Origin: Cunninghamia lanceolata
Lineage: Eukaryota > Streptophyta > Pinopsida > Cupressales > Cupressaceae
DNA length: 64,000 nucleotides
Direction: 5' to 3'
Assembly (NCBI GenBank): GCA_027924645.1
Contig: BSBN01000809.1
Span: 43,988,001 to 44,052,000 of the forward strand
Shown here: piece after piece, positions 1-11,989 of the stretch
How positions within the stretch are numbered: the first letter of the stretch is position 1
Layout: the number at the start of each line of letters is the position of its first letter
Notes under the pieces: generated by a model
Told to the model about the DNA's origin: nothing
What the model saw: the letters and a program-made list of their open reading frames with translations, nothing else
Databases searched by the model: none
Program-made: the position numbers and the translations under genes

Positions 1-10
1 GAGGAGATCC

Positions 11-1453
11 ATGATGCTGACCTACAAGAAGGACAGTCCAAGGTTTGATGGAACAAACTTCACTACCTGGAAGAGCTGCATGGAATGTCACTTACGATGC
101 ATGGGAGATCAGTATTAGAACATAACCACAACTAAGTATGTTCCCCTAAGGAATGGTCCAACAACTATAGATGAAATCAGAGATGCAGACAATAATTTTC
201 GAGCTAAAGAAGCCCTACTGAGTGCCTTGTCTGATTCAGAGCTGACAAATGTTATGGGATTGAAGACTGCCTATGAAATTTAGACAAAGCTAGAAAATCT
301 TTATGAAGGAAACAAATATGTGAAGTGTGCCAAGCTGCAAATTTTGAAAGGAAAGTTTGAAAAGTTGAAGATGAATGAAGATAAGAATATCACTTTATAT
401 ATGTCAAAAGTAAATGAGCTTATATGTGGCATTAGATGTGCTAGTGGAATTTTGGATGAAGATGAGATTGTTGCCAAAGTTCTTAGATCTTTACCTCATT
501 CTTACAAACACAAAGTTGTTGCTATTGAAGAAATCAGATCTTTAACAACTATTACAAGGGATCAATTGGTTGGTAAGATATCTGCATTTGAGTTGGTTGA
601 GTTTGGTGATGCACTTCCCAAGACTAAATCTGCATTCAAAGCTAGTGCCCCTACAAAAGGCAAACAAAGATATGATCCAGGAGAAAGTTCCTCAAGGAAA
701 TCAACTTGGTATGATAAAGCAAGGAGAGATCTGGAAGAAGATGAGTTAGAAGTTGAACAACTTGTATCCCTTATTGCAAAAATACTACCAAGGGGATCCT
801 GTAAGTATGAAGGAAAATTGCTTTTCAAATGTTTTAACTGCAACAAGATTGATCATTTTGCCTCAAGATGTCTGGAAAGGTTTTCAAGGCCAAACCCTAA
901 TAAATCAATATTTCAGAAGAAGTGTTACTGTATTCAAGAAGATGATGATGAAGGAGTAATAGATGATGAATCTGAGACAGGAAACAAATCCAGAAGTGAC
1001 TGGGTGTTTATTGCCATCAAAGAAGAAGATTCCATGCCTAGTGAATCTACCAATCATAAGATGATAGAAAGTGCTTTGGCTACTCAGGTTGAAGAAAAGG
1101 ATGAATGGGTTATTGACAGTGGATGCTCTCACCATATGACTGGTGACAAGAGCAAGTTCATAAGCTTGGAAAGGTATGAAGGTGGAGTTGTAAAGTTTGG
1201 AGATAATTCTGCTGGCAGAATTAGAGGTAGAGGAACCATTTCTTTTGATGGAAAGAACAAAACCAATGATGTTCTGTATGTTGAAGGTCTAAAGCATAAC
1301 CTTCTCAGTGTTGGGCAGTTGGTGGACAAAGGCTATGATCTTCGATTCAAAAATGGAAAGTGTAAGATCTTTGAAAGCTCAGGAACTGAAATTGCATCTG
1401 GTACACAAACAAAAGGTAACATCTTTCACTTGATTGGTACTAGAAAATGTTGA
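11..1453 (+). pseudogene. copia gag-protease region (decayed)
   Basis: An ATG at 11 or 14 opens a frame reading SPRFDGTNFTTWKSCM, the usual start of a copia Gag. In-frame TAG codons lie near 116 and 286. From about 320 to 1453 the frame is open. It contains the UBN2-type capsid region, a CCHC zinc knuckle near 827-865 (CFNCNKIDHFASRC) and the aspartic protease start near 1108 (WVIDSGCSHHMTGDKS), where DSG is the catalytic triplet. It ends at the edge of the GAG-pre-integrase region (IFHLIGTRKC). Family assignment is firm; the copy is dead because of the two stops and the broken downstream frame. Confidence 0.88.
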
Positions 1454-4135
1454 TTATTTGTTCAAATTGATTAGAGTTGGTTGTGGCATAGGAGAATGTG
1501 TCATGTAAATTTTGATAATATCATCAAGCTAAGCAACACTTAGGGTGTAAGAGATCTTCCAAGACTGGTGAAACCTGGTAATAGTCTGTGTAAAGAATGT
1601 CAGTTGGGTAAGTAGAACAGAGTCTCATTCAAAAGTAAGGAACAATCTTCAATCAGATTGTTAGACCTTGTGCACACTGATCTATGTGGTTCGGCAAGAA
1701 TCAGGAGTCTGCAAGGTGATAGATATTTCATGCTGCTGATTGATGACCACTCCTAGATGATGTGGGTGACTTTCTTAAAAGAGAAATTGGAAGCACTTGA
1801 GAAGTTCAAAATATTCAAGGCTATGGTATAGAATGAACATAAAATGCCTCAGGTCTGATAGAGGTGGTGAATTCACTTCCGGAGAGTTCATAGAATTCTA
1901 TGAGAAACATGGGATAAAAAGACAGTTATCTGCTCCAAGGACTCCACAACAGAATGGGGTAGTGGAGAGAAAGAACTGGACCATCTAGGAAGCATCTAGG
2001 ACCATGATGATGGAAGCAAATGTTCCTTAGATCTATTAGAGAGAAGTTGTAAGCACTGCTATCTATACTCTTAATCGGGTACAAATCAGAGGCAATACTA
2101 GCAAGACCCCTTATGAACTCTGGTTTGGCATCACTCCTACTATGAAGTATTTTAGAGTCTTTGGTAGCAAATGTTATATTAAAGGAGATGAAGACCTTGG
2201 CAAGTTTGATGCTAGAAGTGATGAAGGAATATTCTTGGGATATTCTACTCAAAGAAAATCATACCGGTGTTATAACAAGAGATTGAGAAAGATTGTAGAA
2301 AGTACAAATGTGAAGGTTGATGAAGGCATGGAAAATCCCTCAAGGTATTATGAGTATGAATAAGATGATCAAAAAGATATCTCAGACCTAGGAGAACAAG
2401 TCTCAACTCCAGTTCTAACTCGGACTGATCTGGAAAATCCAGAAATACAAGAAGAAGAAACAAGTTTGGATGAACCTATCCAAGAATTAGAAGTGCAAGA
2501 GAATCCTAAAACTCCCAGGTATGTAAGACTGAATCATTCTGAAGACCAGATCATAAGAGATCGAAGCAAAGGTGTTCAAACAAGAAGAAAAATTGCTCAA
2601 GATTCAGTAAAGTATTGTTTGATCTCAAAGATTGAACCAAAAATAGTAAGTGAAGCATGCAATGCTGAAAGTTGGGTTAAAGCAATGAAGGAGGAATTGA
2701 TGCAGATTGAAAAGAATCACACTTGGGATCTTGTTCCTAGACCTAAGGATAAAATTGTGATTAGAACTAAGTGGGTCTTCCGGAATAAATTGAATGAAGA
2801 TGGTGAAGTAGTAAGAAACAAAGCCAGATTGGTCTGTAAAGGTTATTCTCAAGTAGAAGGAGTCGACTTTGAAGAAACTTTGCTCCAGTAGCAAGAATTG
2901 AAGCAGTCAGATTATTTCTTGCCTTTTCCACCTTCAAATATTTCAAGGTATATCAGATGGATGTCAAGTCTACTTTCTTAAATGGTGATTTGGAAGAAGA
3001 AGTATATATTGAGAAACTAAATGGATTTCAATTGTCTGATCATGGAGATATGGTCTGCAAATTGAAAAAGGCATTATATGGACTCAAACAAGCCCCAAGA
3101 GACTGGTATGAAAGATTGGATGAATATCTTCTGAAGATTGGCTTCAACAAAGGTACTACTGATAGTAATCTATATTTTAAGATTGATCATGAAAATATCT
3201 TGATTGTTGAAGTATTTGTTGATGATATTATTTTTGGAGGGAAGGACAATATGTGCAAAACTTTTGCAAATCAAATGAAAAGTGAATTTGAGATGTCTAT
3301 GTTTGGGGAAATGAATTTCTTCTTGGGTCTGCAAATCACTCAAACAAAGAAAGGAATCTTCATATCATAGACCAAATATGTGGAAGAATTATTGAAGAAA
3401 TTTGGGATGGAAGATTCAAAGGCAATGAATACTCCCATGGCAACTGGATGTAAGTTGAGTAAAGATGATGAATCTCCCAAAGCTGATCAGAAAAAGTACA
3501 GGTCAATGATTAGAGGATTGCTCTACCTTACTCAAACTAGAACTGACATTATGAATACTATTGGTCTTGTTGCCAGATTTCAAGCTGATCCTAGAGAGTC
3601 TCATGTCATGGCAATCAAGAGAATTCTCAGATATTTGAAGGGAACAATTGAGTATGGATTGTGGTATCCTAAGGATCATGATTTCTCTCTTCATGCTTAT
3701 ACTGATGCTGACTTTGCAGGTGATGTGGATGACCTAAAGAGTACCAGTGGTGGTGCATTCTTTTTTGGAAAAAGATTGGTTTCTTGGTTAAGTAAGAAAC
3801 AAGAGGCAATATCTCTGTCCACTGTAGAAGCAGAATATATTGTAGCAGCAGGTAGTTGCACTCAAGTTTTATGGATGAAGAAAATGCTAAGACATATCAG
3901 AGTGGAGTATGAAGAACCTATCACAATCTTTTGTGATAATTCAAGTGCAATAAACATATCAAAAAATCCAATGTTGCATTCAAAGACAAAACATATATCC
4001 ATCAAGTTCCATTTCTTAAGAGAGAAAGTGAACAAGAATGAAGTTAGATTGGAGTTTGTGCCCTCAAAGGATTAGATTGCAGACATTTTTACTAAACCTC
4101 TACCTAAGGACTCTTTTGAGTATCTTAGGGAGTAG
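1454..4135 (+). pseudogene. copia integrase-RT-RNase H region (decayed)
   Basis: Pieces of copia Pol appear in changing frames. The GAG-pre-integrase zinc region (LWHRRMCH, CKECQLGK) lies at about 1474-1612. Integrase shows the first Asp in LVHTDLCG (~1670), the second in LRSDRGGEF (~1846) and the Glu in PQQNGVVERKN (~1945). RT starts near 2670 (WVKAMKEELMQIEKNHTW), loses frame near 2880, resumes at 2957 (MDVKSTFLNGD, KKALYGLKQAPRDWY), and carries FVDD near 3215 where YVDD is usual. RNase H follows (AYTDADFAGD, STVEAEY, FCDNSSAI) with a TAG near 4072. Several stops and at least three frame changes make it non-functional. Confidence 0.9.
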
Positions 4136-4498
4136 TTAGGGGTTATTACCCCTCTGGTTCAAAATTAAGGTGCACTAATGTGCATCAGTTTGGTGGATCC
4201 CATAGTCATATCTTTTGATCTAGATTGATGTCAGGAGGCTGCTACTTAGGGGGAGCAGTCAGTATGATTCTGAAGTATGACAAGTGGTTGCAAGTATGTG
4301 TCCTTTGCCATTGATGTTAAAGGGGGAGAGAAGACATGTGAAAAATAAAAGTGGTTGCTGATCAAAGGGGGGGCAGTAAAGAAAGAGAAGGCATGTGAAT
4401 GATTTCTATTGTTAGGGGGAGCTATGTCAGTCAGTGAGGAGAAGTTCTTGTCTTGATGGTTAAAACAGTTTTTCACATCATATGTTGCCATCAATGAC

Positions 4499-4510
4499 AA
4501 AGGGGGAGAT
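4499..4510 (+). promoter_or_regulatory. polypurine tract of copia element
   Basis: AAAGGGGGAGAT lies directly before the LTR start TGTTGCAAGT. This is the standard position for the plus-strand primer. Four similar G-rich tracts precede it between 4247 and 4420 (see findings). Confidence 0.85.
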
Positions 4511-5902
4511 TGTTGCAAGTATGGGCCTAACCGGTGTTATCATTGATGTCAACATACTTCTGTTGCATTGATGTCAAAGTTTGGATGAGTTGTGTGTTGA
4601 GGATATTGAGAAAATTAGTCCTATCAGAAACAGAGAAAGAATAGTGAAGACAGTGAAGCTCTATGAAGTGAAGATCCCTGATAAATCAAGAATAGAGAAT
4701 GCACATCAAAGGGTTTGTAGGTATGTGTTTGAAGATGATTTAGTCAAGATTTGAGAGGTCTGTATGAAAATGTGAAGGAGTTATGGCCATAAGAGTAAAA
4801 CTAGTTTTGGCAACTGTTCAGAGATGACATAGTGACACAAATTGGTCTGATGAGATCCGGAAATATAATATCATGTTCTGCGGATCTGGTGGCATGTTTG
4901 GGAAGATAATTTGAATTGACAACTCAATCGGTTCATGGTTTGGAGGTCCACAAGAAATCCTTCTAATTTGAAGTGATGACTGATTGTGTTCTTGAGGTTC
5001 CAATTAAAAATGTGAATGATTATAGTAAGCAGAAGTTGTGCGGATGTTCTTTGTGATTCAAGCAAGCTTGTGGAGGTCTCTAGATTGTGTCTAGTTCAAG
5101 TTGGCGGTCCGCATTGAAGATTGAGCTTGTGATTGAACATTTACCTTCCGAGAATAGTGTTCTTCCTAGTCTTGGCCAATCAGATGATTTGCACATGTTG
5201 CGGATGATCTTGAAGATGTTTTGCAAAGCATGGCATGCTCCTCAAATAAGATTAAAGTCCCAATTATGTGTGGCTGATAGTATAGTGATTTGCATGAAGT
5301 TTTTGTAATAAGTCAAGTTGTATTTGCTCTATAATAAAATAAGTGTATGTTGTGCTGACTTTGATGATCATTCCAAAGTTGATGTCATGTATAAATAAGA
5401 GTTGCAAATTCATTCAAATGTATCCGTGTGGTCATGATGAGAAGGTAGTAGTGTAGAGGAGCGAAAAGAAGAGTAGAGGTATTGAGCTTAAATGGAACTG
5501 ACTCAAGCATAGTGAAGATACTAATCTCCAGTTCAAGTATGTAATATTCATATTCTTTTGTAGATAGTGTGTCTCCTATAGGTATTGGGCCTCTTGTGAA
5601 CAGTGTGCTCGGGCAATGAGCCCTAATTGGCAAGTGCCATTTTATTCTTCTTATTCTTTTAATAGAGAATACAATCTTGGATTAGTCACCCCGTGGTTTT
5701 TCTCTTAACCAGGTTTTCCACGTTAAAATCTTGGTGTTATATGTGTTGTATATGTTACTACTTTTTAGTTATTGCATTGTGCTTCCATGATTGAATCTTT
5801 GATATGCTGTTGAAATATAAGAAGGTTTTAAGTAACTAAGGAAAAGAATTTTGGTGACAACTGATTCACCCCCCCTCTTAGTTGTCTGTCCTTAAATCAA
5901 CA
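4511..5902 (+). repeat. 3' LTR of copia element
   Basis: The LTR runs from TGTTG to CAACA, five-base inverted termini bounded by TG and CA, about 1.39 kb. A TATA-like TATAAATA at 5390-5397 is a plausible core promoter. The C-run and TTAGTTGTC near 5868-5886 resemble the ends of many plant copia LTRs. No second LTR is in the window for comparison, so the boundaries rest on the PPT and the terminal motifs. Confidence 0.85.
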
Positions 5903-6231
5903 GTCCTAAACATGCTTATATATGCATTCCCACTACAAATTTCTTTATTCAAACTTAAGATGTCAGCAACGGACACCTTTTAATGGTCTCCAACTAACAT
6001 TCAAATTTGGGATCCCACCAAAATAGGGCAGGGCTAGGGCATGAGCACCCAAGCCCTGGGACCTATTTTGGGTCAGGATCTAAGCTCTGCAACATCTCTT
6101 AAGTCTATTTGTCATGGGTTTCAAGGCATTGTGTCTCGAGATTCAATTCTAACATGCATGATGAAAAACAAGGGACCTGGGAACTAAAGTTATGAGGTAA
6201 AAGTCCTAGGGGGACATTTTACGACATAATA
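5903..6231 (-). repeat. LTR-A fragment, interrupted by the copia insertion
   Basis: On the minus strand this matches the first ~330 bp of LTR-A (10026-11249, 15538-16772, 43585-44845). It shares the AAAATGTCCCC start, the 'AGGGCTTGGGTGCTC' block and the internal stretch around the AAACATGC at 5908. It stops exactly where the copia LTR begins, so the copia split it and the remainder should lie upstream of the window. Confidence 0.75.
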
Positions 6232-6239
6232 GGGAGATA

Positions 6240-7300
6240 CCCTAAGGAGTCAAGAGAGAGGTAACTAGTACTACAATGAAATAGAAGGTTAAGGAACCCA
6301 CTATAGAGAGAAAGAAGATGACAAAAGAAATCATGGCAATTGTAGCAGCTACCACAAAGGTAGAGAGGATGATGGAAGCTATTGCAAATATGAAGGGGTA
6401 GAATATACTCACCGTAGGGAGTCTCAAGAAGAGTGTAGAGGATACACTCAACAAGGTAGAGAAGGATATGAGAGGAAAATACAAAAATCCTTTAGGGGGA
6501 CCTATTTGAGTTGTGGTGAAGGACACAAGGAATCCATGTGCCAAGAAAGGAGGGTAGAGGATAGCGCAAGAGCTATATTTGGTGATGAGAGATCATCCAC
6601 TTCATAAAGGGATCTTAAGTGTAGGGATTAATTTTTTTTTTTGAGGGATTTGATGTGCCATATAAGGGATGAGTTGACACAAAGGAAGAGTCTATTATGG
6701 ACTAGATGTAAGATAGGCAGTAAATGTTGTGAGGTGGTGGTGGATAGTGGTCACATAGACAAATTGGTGTCTATAGAAATGGTCAACAAGTTTTGGTTAA
6801 AAAGGATGAAATATATGCACCCATACCATATAGGTTGGTTGTAGTAGGGAGATTGGATTTTGGTGGAGGAACAATGTTGGTTAAGGTTCAACATAGGTGT
6901 GTACCAAGATGAGGTGTTGTGTGACATTGTGTCAATGGATGTGTGCCATCGTTTGTTGGGAAGACCATGGAAATTTGATAGGGAGGTGGTATATGATGGG
7001 ATAGCTAACACATGTGATCTAGAAGGATGGACAAAAGAATAAATTGATGTCACTACTTGGGTAAGAAAAGGATAGTTTTACAGTAGCATTGGTGTGTGCA
7101 TTGGGGAGGGACAGTATGCATTGATCCCAAAAATGTGTGGCATTGTTGGAATAGGTGACAACACTACACATGCAAAAGAAGGGATTTAGAGGGTAGGATA
7201 GATGAAAAAGAGGACATGGAGTTATACTAAAAAATATGATAGAGGAAAGCATAACCAAAGGGTATTTGATGACTAGGAATTATACTAACAGATGTGGGAG
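6240..7300 (+). pseudogene. Ty3/gypsy gag-protease remnant
   Basis: A degraded zinc knuckle near 6505-6540 reads YLSCGEGHKESMC. A retropepsin-like region follows at 6641-7042: SLLWTRCKIGSKCCEVVVDSG, then DEVLCDIVSMDVCHRLLGRP, the typical plant Ty3 protease with DSG and the later LLGRPW motif. There is a frame break after 6844, and RT is not visible downstream. The same protein is seen in better shape at 61.5-62.0 kb, so the two are relatives. Non-functional. Confidence 0.8.
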
Positions 7301-8652
7301 ATTGATTTCTAACAAGGGAAAGTGGGCTATGGCTAAATATAGGCTAAGGAAATAATGTGGTGAATGATTGGTGGAACAAATTGACAAATGACATGGGAGA
7401 AAGAAGTACTTAGGGTAGATCATTTGAGGCATACCTAAGGAGGTGTAAAGAACGGGTTGAAGAGGTAGTGAAGTGGAATCTCCAAGCAGAAGTGGAAAAC
7501 TACCTTGGAAAATAAGGGACTCATTTTTTATTTACCCTATGAGTCTAAAGTATTCACATCCCTATGAACCTCAAGAATGTGGTGGCAATTTTGAGGAAGG
7601 AGGAATTATGGTCTAATTGGTAGCTATGTGTGAGTGTGTGTTTGTAGTTAGTAGTTTGTAGAAGTAAATGGTGGTGCATTTGACGACATGATGGATTTAG
7701 GTTATGTAGTTGTTATATAAGTTTTGTATGTGGTTCATGTATCTTTAGTTAATGTTTGAGGTTGATTGGATAAGTGGAGGTTGTTTGTTTGGCTCATACT
7801 ATGAATGTGGTTTAGTAGTGTGAGTAGTTTGAACTATTTCTATTTTGTAGATGGTTATTTTGGGTTTTCAACATGCCAAAGGAGAATATTTGTGCTTAGT
7901 GTTTAGTAGATATTATGAAAGTCTAGGGTGTTCTGCATAGAGAGTCTCCACCGTTGGATCATTGTAATTTGTAAGATTGTTATATTTGTTCAGTGACACA
8001 TTTCATATTGTTTTGGGATTTGCACCAACTTGAGGCTGATGTAGATCCTATGAGGAGCTTGGGAATGATATAAATACGAGTTTTGAATTAGTGGAAAGAA
8101 AGGAAAGAAGACCTAGATGGAGTAGAGGCATAAACAGTACGGGCAACAGTGAGGAAGCAAGATCCGAGTGGCTGAGCATGGTAATTTTAGTAATATGATG
8201 TGGGATACAATTTGAAGATATCCAATAGGGCATGTAGGAATGGTTTTTGAATGCTTATATTAAGTCATGTCACAACCCTTGCGGCAAGTCTGAGGTGACA
8301 ATTCTTTGGTTACTGTTGTATTGGAAATTGTTATGGGGTCACTGGTAATAAGTCTAGAAGTGTTGATTCCATAGTTTAGTGTAGTATTTTGTATGTAGGA
8401 AGCCCTAGTGGCAATTGTCCATTGTGTAATCTAGACAATCTTAATGTAATGAAATGACTACAACCTGGCATGTAAGAGGGCCCATTGTAGTAAGTTATGT
8501 GGTTGTAAACATAGTGATAATGGTGCAAGATTATGTTTATGAATATATTTTGGTATCTTATGTGAAGTTGTGTGGTTTGTGGCATTTTGTGTGTGTGTTA
8601 TTGTTGTTGGATGCATGGTTGGATAGTCATTCTTGGACCCTCCTACCATGAT
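7301..8652 (+). repeat. Ty3/gypsy 3' region and probable LTR
   Basis: No convincing coding sequence remains. The stretch ends with a GGACCCTCC block and GATTGCA near 8635-8655, resembling the end of the Ty3 LTR at 60271-60292 (GGACCCTCC...GACTACA). A TATA-like GATATAAATA lies near 8068. I infer a degraded 3' LTR here, but I cannot place its start; the end coordinate is approximate. Confidence 0.4.
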
Positions 8653-8937
8653 TGCATCAACAATAAAATCTCACAATTACAAAACTATATTATTCACCAA
8701 TACAACAATGAATCTCTCTTAAGCATGTGCAAATATAAATAGAAACATCAAAAGAGGTTTTACACATTGCATGAAATCATGCAAAAGATAAACATGGGTA
8801 CCTTAAAACATGGGTGAAAATTAAAAAAACAAAACAAAATAACACCCTTTTTAAAAAATGCTAACACTTTTCTGATCAACTTGTGAGGTTGATCCCACCC
8901 TGACAATTACACATGGAAAGTATAAAACACTTATCCA
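8653..8937. other. no recognisable feature
   Basis: AT-rich sequence with short A-runs and no supported ORF. It lies between the presumed Ty3 LTR and the LINE-like fragment. Confidence 0.4.
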
Positions 8938-9175
8938 ACAATCCACTCCAACATTAGCTATAAGGTCTACCACCTTATTTCCTTGTATGTAGTAATGACT
9001 AAACTAGAAAATAAAGAAGGAAGACAAAAGACAAAGATCTTCCTTTGTATACTAGTATTTCTTACAACTCAAGCATTACCATTTGATAACACACAAGAAG
9101 TGACATTTAACCACTAGATGCTTACAATCAACCAAAGAAGTAGAAGCAAGTCCCGCAACTACAACATCACATTGT
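8938..9175 (-). repeat. LINE-like fragment, homologous to 52612-52850
   Basis: Many stretches match 52612-52850 in the same orientation, including the start (CCACTCCAACATTAGCT), the GTAGTAATGA block and the end (GCAAGTCCCGCAACTACAAC). The 52.6-kb copy reads as a non-LTR RNase H domain on the minus strand, so this is a shorter copy of the same region. The match stops at about 9170, where the copia gag remnant begins. Confidence 0.6.
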
Positions 9176-9880
9176 CTAATGATCTAGACTTATCTTTCCT
9201 CTTGTCCTTCTTCTTACCTTTTTTTCTTGTATCTTCTATGAATTTCTAGGACCTCCTTGGCCAACTCAAAAGTCTTCTCATTTGTTTAGAAAGAAAAGAT
9301 GCAACCACTTTGTCCATCTTGAATTTGGTGGTAGTGCTCCCAATGTCCATAACCAAGTGGTCCCATGAATCTAACAAAGAACACAGTAAGTCATACAATT
9401 ATCCTCCTCCATCTTCACTCCCATAGAGTGCAACCGAGTAACTAACATATTAAAGGCATTTAGATATTTGGACATAGACCCACCATCCTCCATCTGGATA
9501 AATTTCTCTAGGGATTTAGGTTGATAAATTTCTTTAAGCTTCTTCCAAAGATTCGCTACAATACTCTCTTCATACACATTCAACAACATTGAATCAACCA
9601 AAGTAGGTCTAATGAGACCTTTGCTTTTCTATCCATCTTGTCCTAGTCTTCTTTTGATGTGGTTGTAGGTTTGGATCTAGATACTACATTCAATAGATCT
9701 CGGTCTATGATAACATCCTCCATCTTGAGCTTCCACAACATAAAGTTTGTGCTTGAGAACTTCTCCATATCTATCCTTGATGTGCTTTCCATATCTTCCT
9801 ACGATAAGATCAAAACCCTCTTCATGGAAGCTCCCACTCAAACAAAGATTAGTACATAAAAACCCTCTACACAACACCTA
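9176..9880 (-). pseudogene. copia gag remnant (minus strand)
   Basis: The minus strand at 9371-9601 reads VANLWKKLKEIYQPKSLEKF, then MEDGGSMSKYLNAFNMLVTR. This is the UBN2-type capsid pattern of copia Gag. Lower coordinates encode a Lys/Arg-rich stretch near 9200, typical of the region before the zinc knuckle. The same family is present at 58526-59462 on the plus strand. Frames are broken. Confidence 0.72.
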
Positions 9881-9896
9881 GAATATAATGTGATAA

Positions 9897-9909
9897 GGAT
9901 TTGATACCA
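9897..9909 (-). promoter_or_regulatory. primer-binding site of the minus-strand copia
   Basis: The minus strand reads TGGTATCAAATCC, two to three changes from the initiator-Met tRNA site TGGTATCAGAGCC. It lies between the LTR end (9912) and gag, as expected. Confidence 0.65.
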
Positions 9910-9911
9910 AA

Positions 9912-10025
9912 TGAAAGGAAGCAAGGTATGTGGAAACACTTCCTACACTAAACTTTTGAGGAGAGTGTTGTGCAAATTTCAATCTTTAAACAATTATAGG
10001 AAGTAGAAACACATGTAAACATAAA
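9912..10025 (-). repeat. copia LTR, 3' part (split by LTR-A element)
   Basis: The minus-strand LTR ends in CTTTCA directly before the PBS. The sequence resembles the end of the copia LTR at 58330-58431 in reverse complement (CCAAATGAAAGGAAGCAA, CCCTACACTAA). It is interrupted at 10025 by the LTR-A element and continues at 16773. The five bases ATAAA occur at 10021-10025 and at 16773-16777. Confidence 0.75.
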
Positions 10026-11249
10026 GGTAATGTCAGAAAATGTCCCCTTGGGGGCTTTTCCCTCATAAGGTTTAGCTCCCAGGTCTTTAGTGTGCATTTA
10101 GGACATATTACATCATATTTCAACATCCCAATGGAATGAGCCTTGGGTATCATGTCAAATGGGACCTAGGGGGACCCCTTGAACCTAACGTTGCCCAAAA
10201 TAGGGGGGTGACTTGGGCGCTCGTGCCCTAGTCCTACCCTATTTTGGGTCAACCTCAAATTTTGAGTGTCATCTTGTGATTGTTATTAGGGTCCTATGCC
10301 GACACGGTAAGTTTGAATTTCAAAATTCTTGGCAGGAGTGTTTGTAGTTGCATATAAAAGCATGTTTAGGCATTCATTTGTAAACTAGATTGTTATGGTG
10401 AACTTTATGCATTCCAAAGGTGATTTAAGGCTCTCATTATGTTGCAAGAGTAGATTTGTGTTGTCTATGTGTTTGTATTTGCAGATTTGAGAAATCATCT
10501 CCTCATGGCATGAAGAGCTTCTTCCTCCCATGAGATCTTCACTACAAGGTGACATCATTTGTGTATGTAAGCGTTTATCATTTAGTTTTTGCCTCTACTG
10601 CACAAGGGTACGCACTCTCTATCTAACAACGGTGTTCAGAAGGCTTAAATTTCTCTCCAGGGCTTGACTGAGGCAAGCCTCTAAACACCACAACCCCCTC
10701 CCAAAGTTTTCATGATTGCAGGTTACAGGTGTCAGATCTGGAGAAAGTGAAGTTGTAGGAGGGTACAACAAAGTGTCAAAATTGTAGATCAGAGAAGAAA
10801 ATAGCTCCCTGGACTAGGGCACCTGCTCATTAGTCCTTGAAGTTTTGTGATAGGAAAACCTTCAGTACAACAGGAACATGTTGCAGATCTTGACAAAAAG
10901 TAGGGCATTGGACTTGGGTGCCCACTCTTTAGTCCCTAACTATTCCACTTTCGAACCTTGAAAAGAGGTGCACATTTATTTGTTATTTTACATCTTTCTG
11001 TAGTAGCATTTTCTGATATTCGTCTGTTTGTTGTCTTATTTGCATAATTAGGGTTTTAAGGTATAATTGAGCATAAGAGAAGATAATTGGCAATCAAATC
11101 ATAAAAATCCAAGTTTCCCTACATATCATAGTGACCTAGGGTATGATAGTACATTGCAACTCGACCCTATGTCCTTGAATGAAAGGGTGAAAGAAGGATA
11201 TAGACATCAAACACCCATAAAACCCTCTATCACAAATTTATACATTACA
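10026..11249 (+). repeat. 5' LTR of LTR-A element
   Basis: About 1.22 kb, aligning along its whole length to 15538-16772 and, inverted, to 43585-44845. It ends in TTACA, three bases before the PBS-like site. The expected first base T is G here (GGTAATGTCAG against TGTAATGTCAG at the solo copy). Confidence 0.85.
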
Positions 11250-11252
11250 TTT

Positions 11253-11265
11253 TGGTGAACCCATG
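11253..11265 (+). promoter_or_regulatory. candidate primer-binding site of LTR-A element
   Basis: TGGTGAACCCATG begins with the required TGG and sits three bases after the LTR end. I cannot assign the tRNA from memory, so the position is supported but the primer identity is open. Confidence 0.5.
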
Positions 11266-11989
11266 TTATTAGACTTATTTGCACCTTGATGAGTGTTTTT
11301 CTTTAGATTTATAGCGATTTCATTCATTCATACTATATCATTCATCTTATTGCATTAGAAAACTTACAAACAAAATTGAAAAATTGGAAAAATTGGAAAA
11401 AATGGCATTTTAGGGCTTCTATTTTGCATCAATTAATTTTATTTTCATCAAATTTATTATTTTTTCATTAAATATGATTTAAATTGCAGAAAATTACAAA
11501 AATTCAATATCTTACATTGCATTTTCATCTTAAAATTGCTAGGGTTTTGTTGAAAATCGTGAAATTTGCATATAACCTAGTAATTCCAAAATCTAGGGTT
11601 TGTAGGTAAAATCTTGTTTCAGATTTTTCTACTGATTTTAGAGACTCATTTAAATTTTCATTTGGCTTTAGTCTTGCATTTTAGAACAAATTTGCATTTA
11701 GATTTCAAAAATTTGCATTTTTGCATAGAAAAATTCAACAAAAACTAGCATTTTCATTAATTTTTCATTCGATTTGCACTTGCATTTTGCATATTAGAAC
11801 ATGGAAATCATTTTTAGATCTGAGAGCATGTAATTTTCATCATATATCAGCTTTCAAAACATTCATATAGCATTTTATATCAAGATATCAAACCTAGGGC
11901 TTGAAAAATATTGATTTTCACTAGATTTGGCCTTATTGACTCTCTAAATAAAGAATATTTTTGAACTAATTGGTTGATATAAGGGGTAT

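Larger units (their letters stand above)
1..5902 (+). mobile_element. Ty1/copia LTR retrotransposon, 5' end outside window
   Basis: The order gag, protease, integrase, reverse transcriptase, RNase H, polypurine tract, 3' LTR is the Ty1/copia order. The window opens inside gag, so the 5' LTR and primer-binding site are off the left edge. All coding domains are recognisable, but the frame is broken by many stops and frameshifts, so this copy cannot encode a working polyprotein. The right end falls inside an LTR-A sequence that resumes at 5903, so this copia inserted into that older LTR. The expected right-hand target duplication is gtcct (5903-5907); its left partner is outside the window. Confidence 0.93.

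Noticed and set aside
4246..5633. Small ORFs on both strands within the copia 3' region and LTR
   Set aside because: Non-coding LTR sequence; no similarity to protein families and no consistent codon use.
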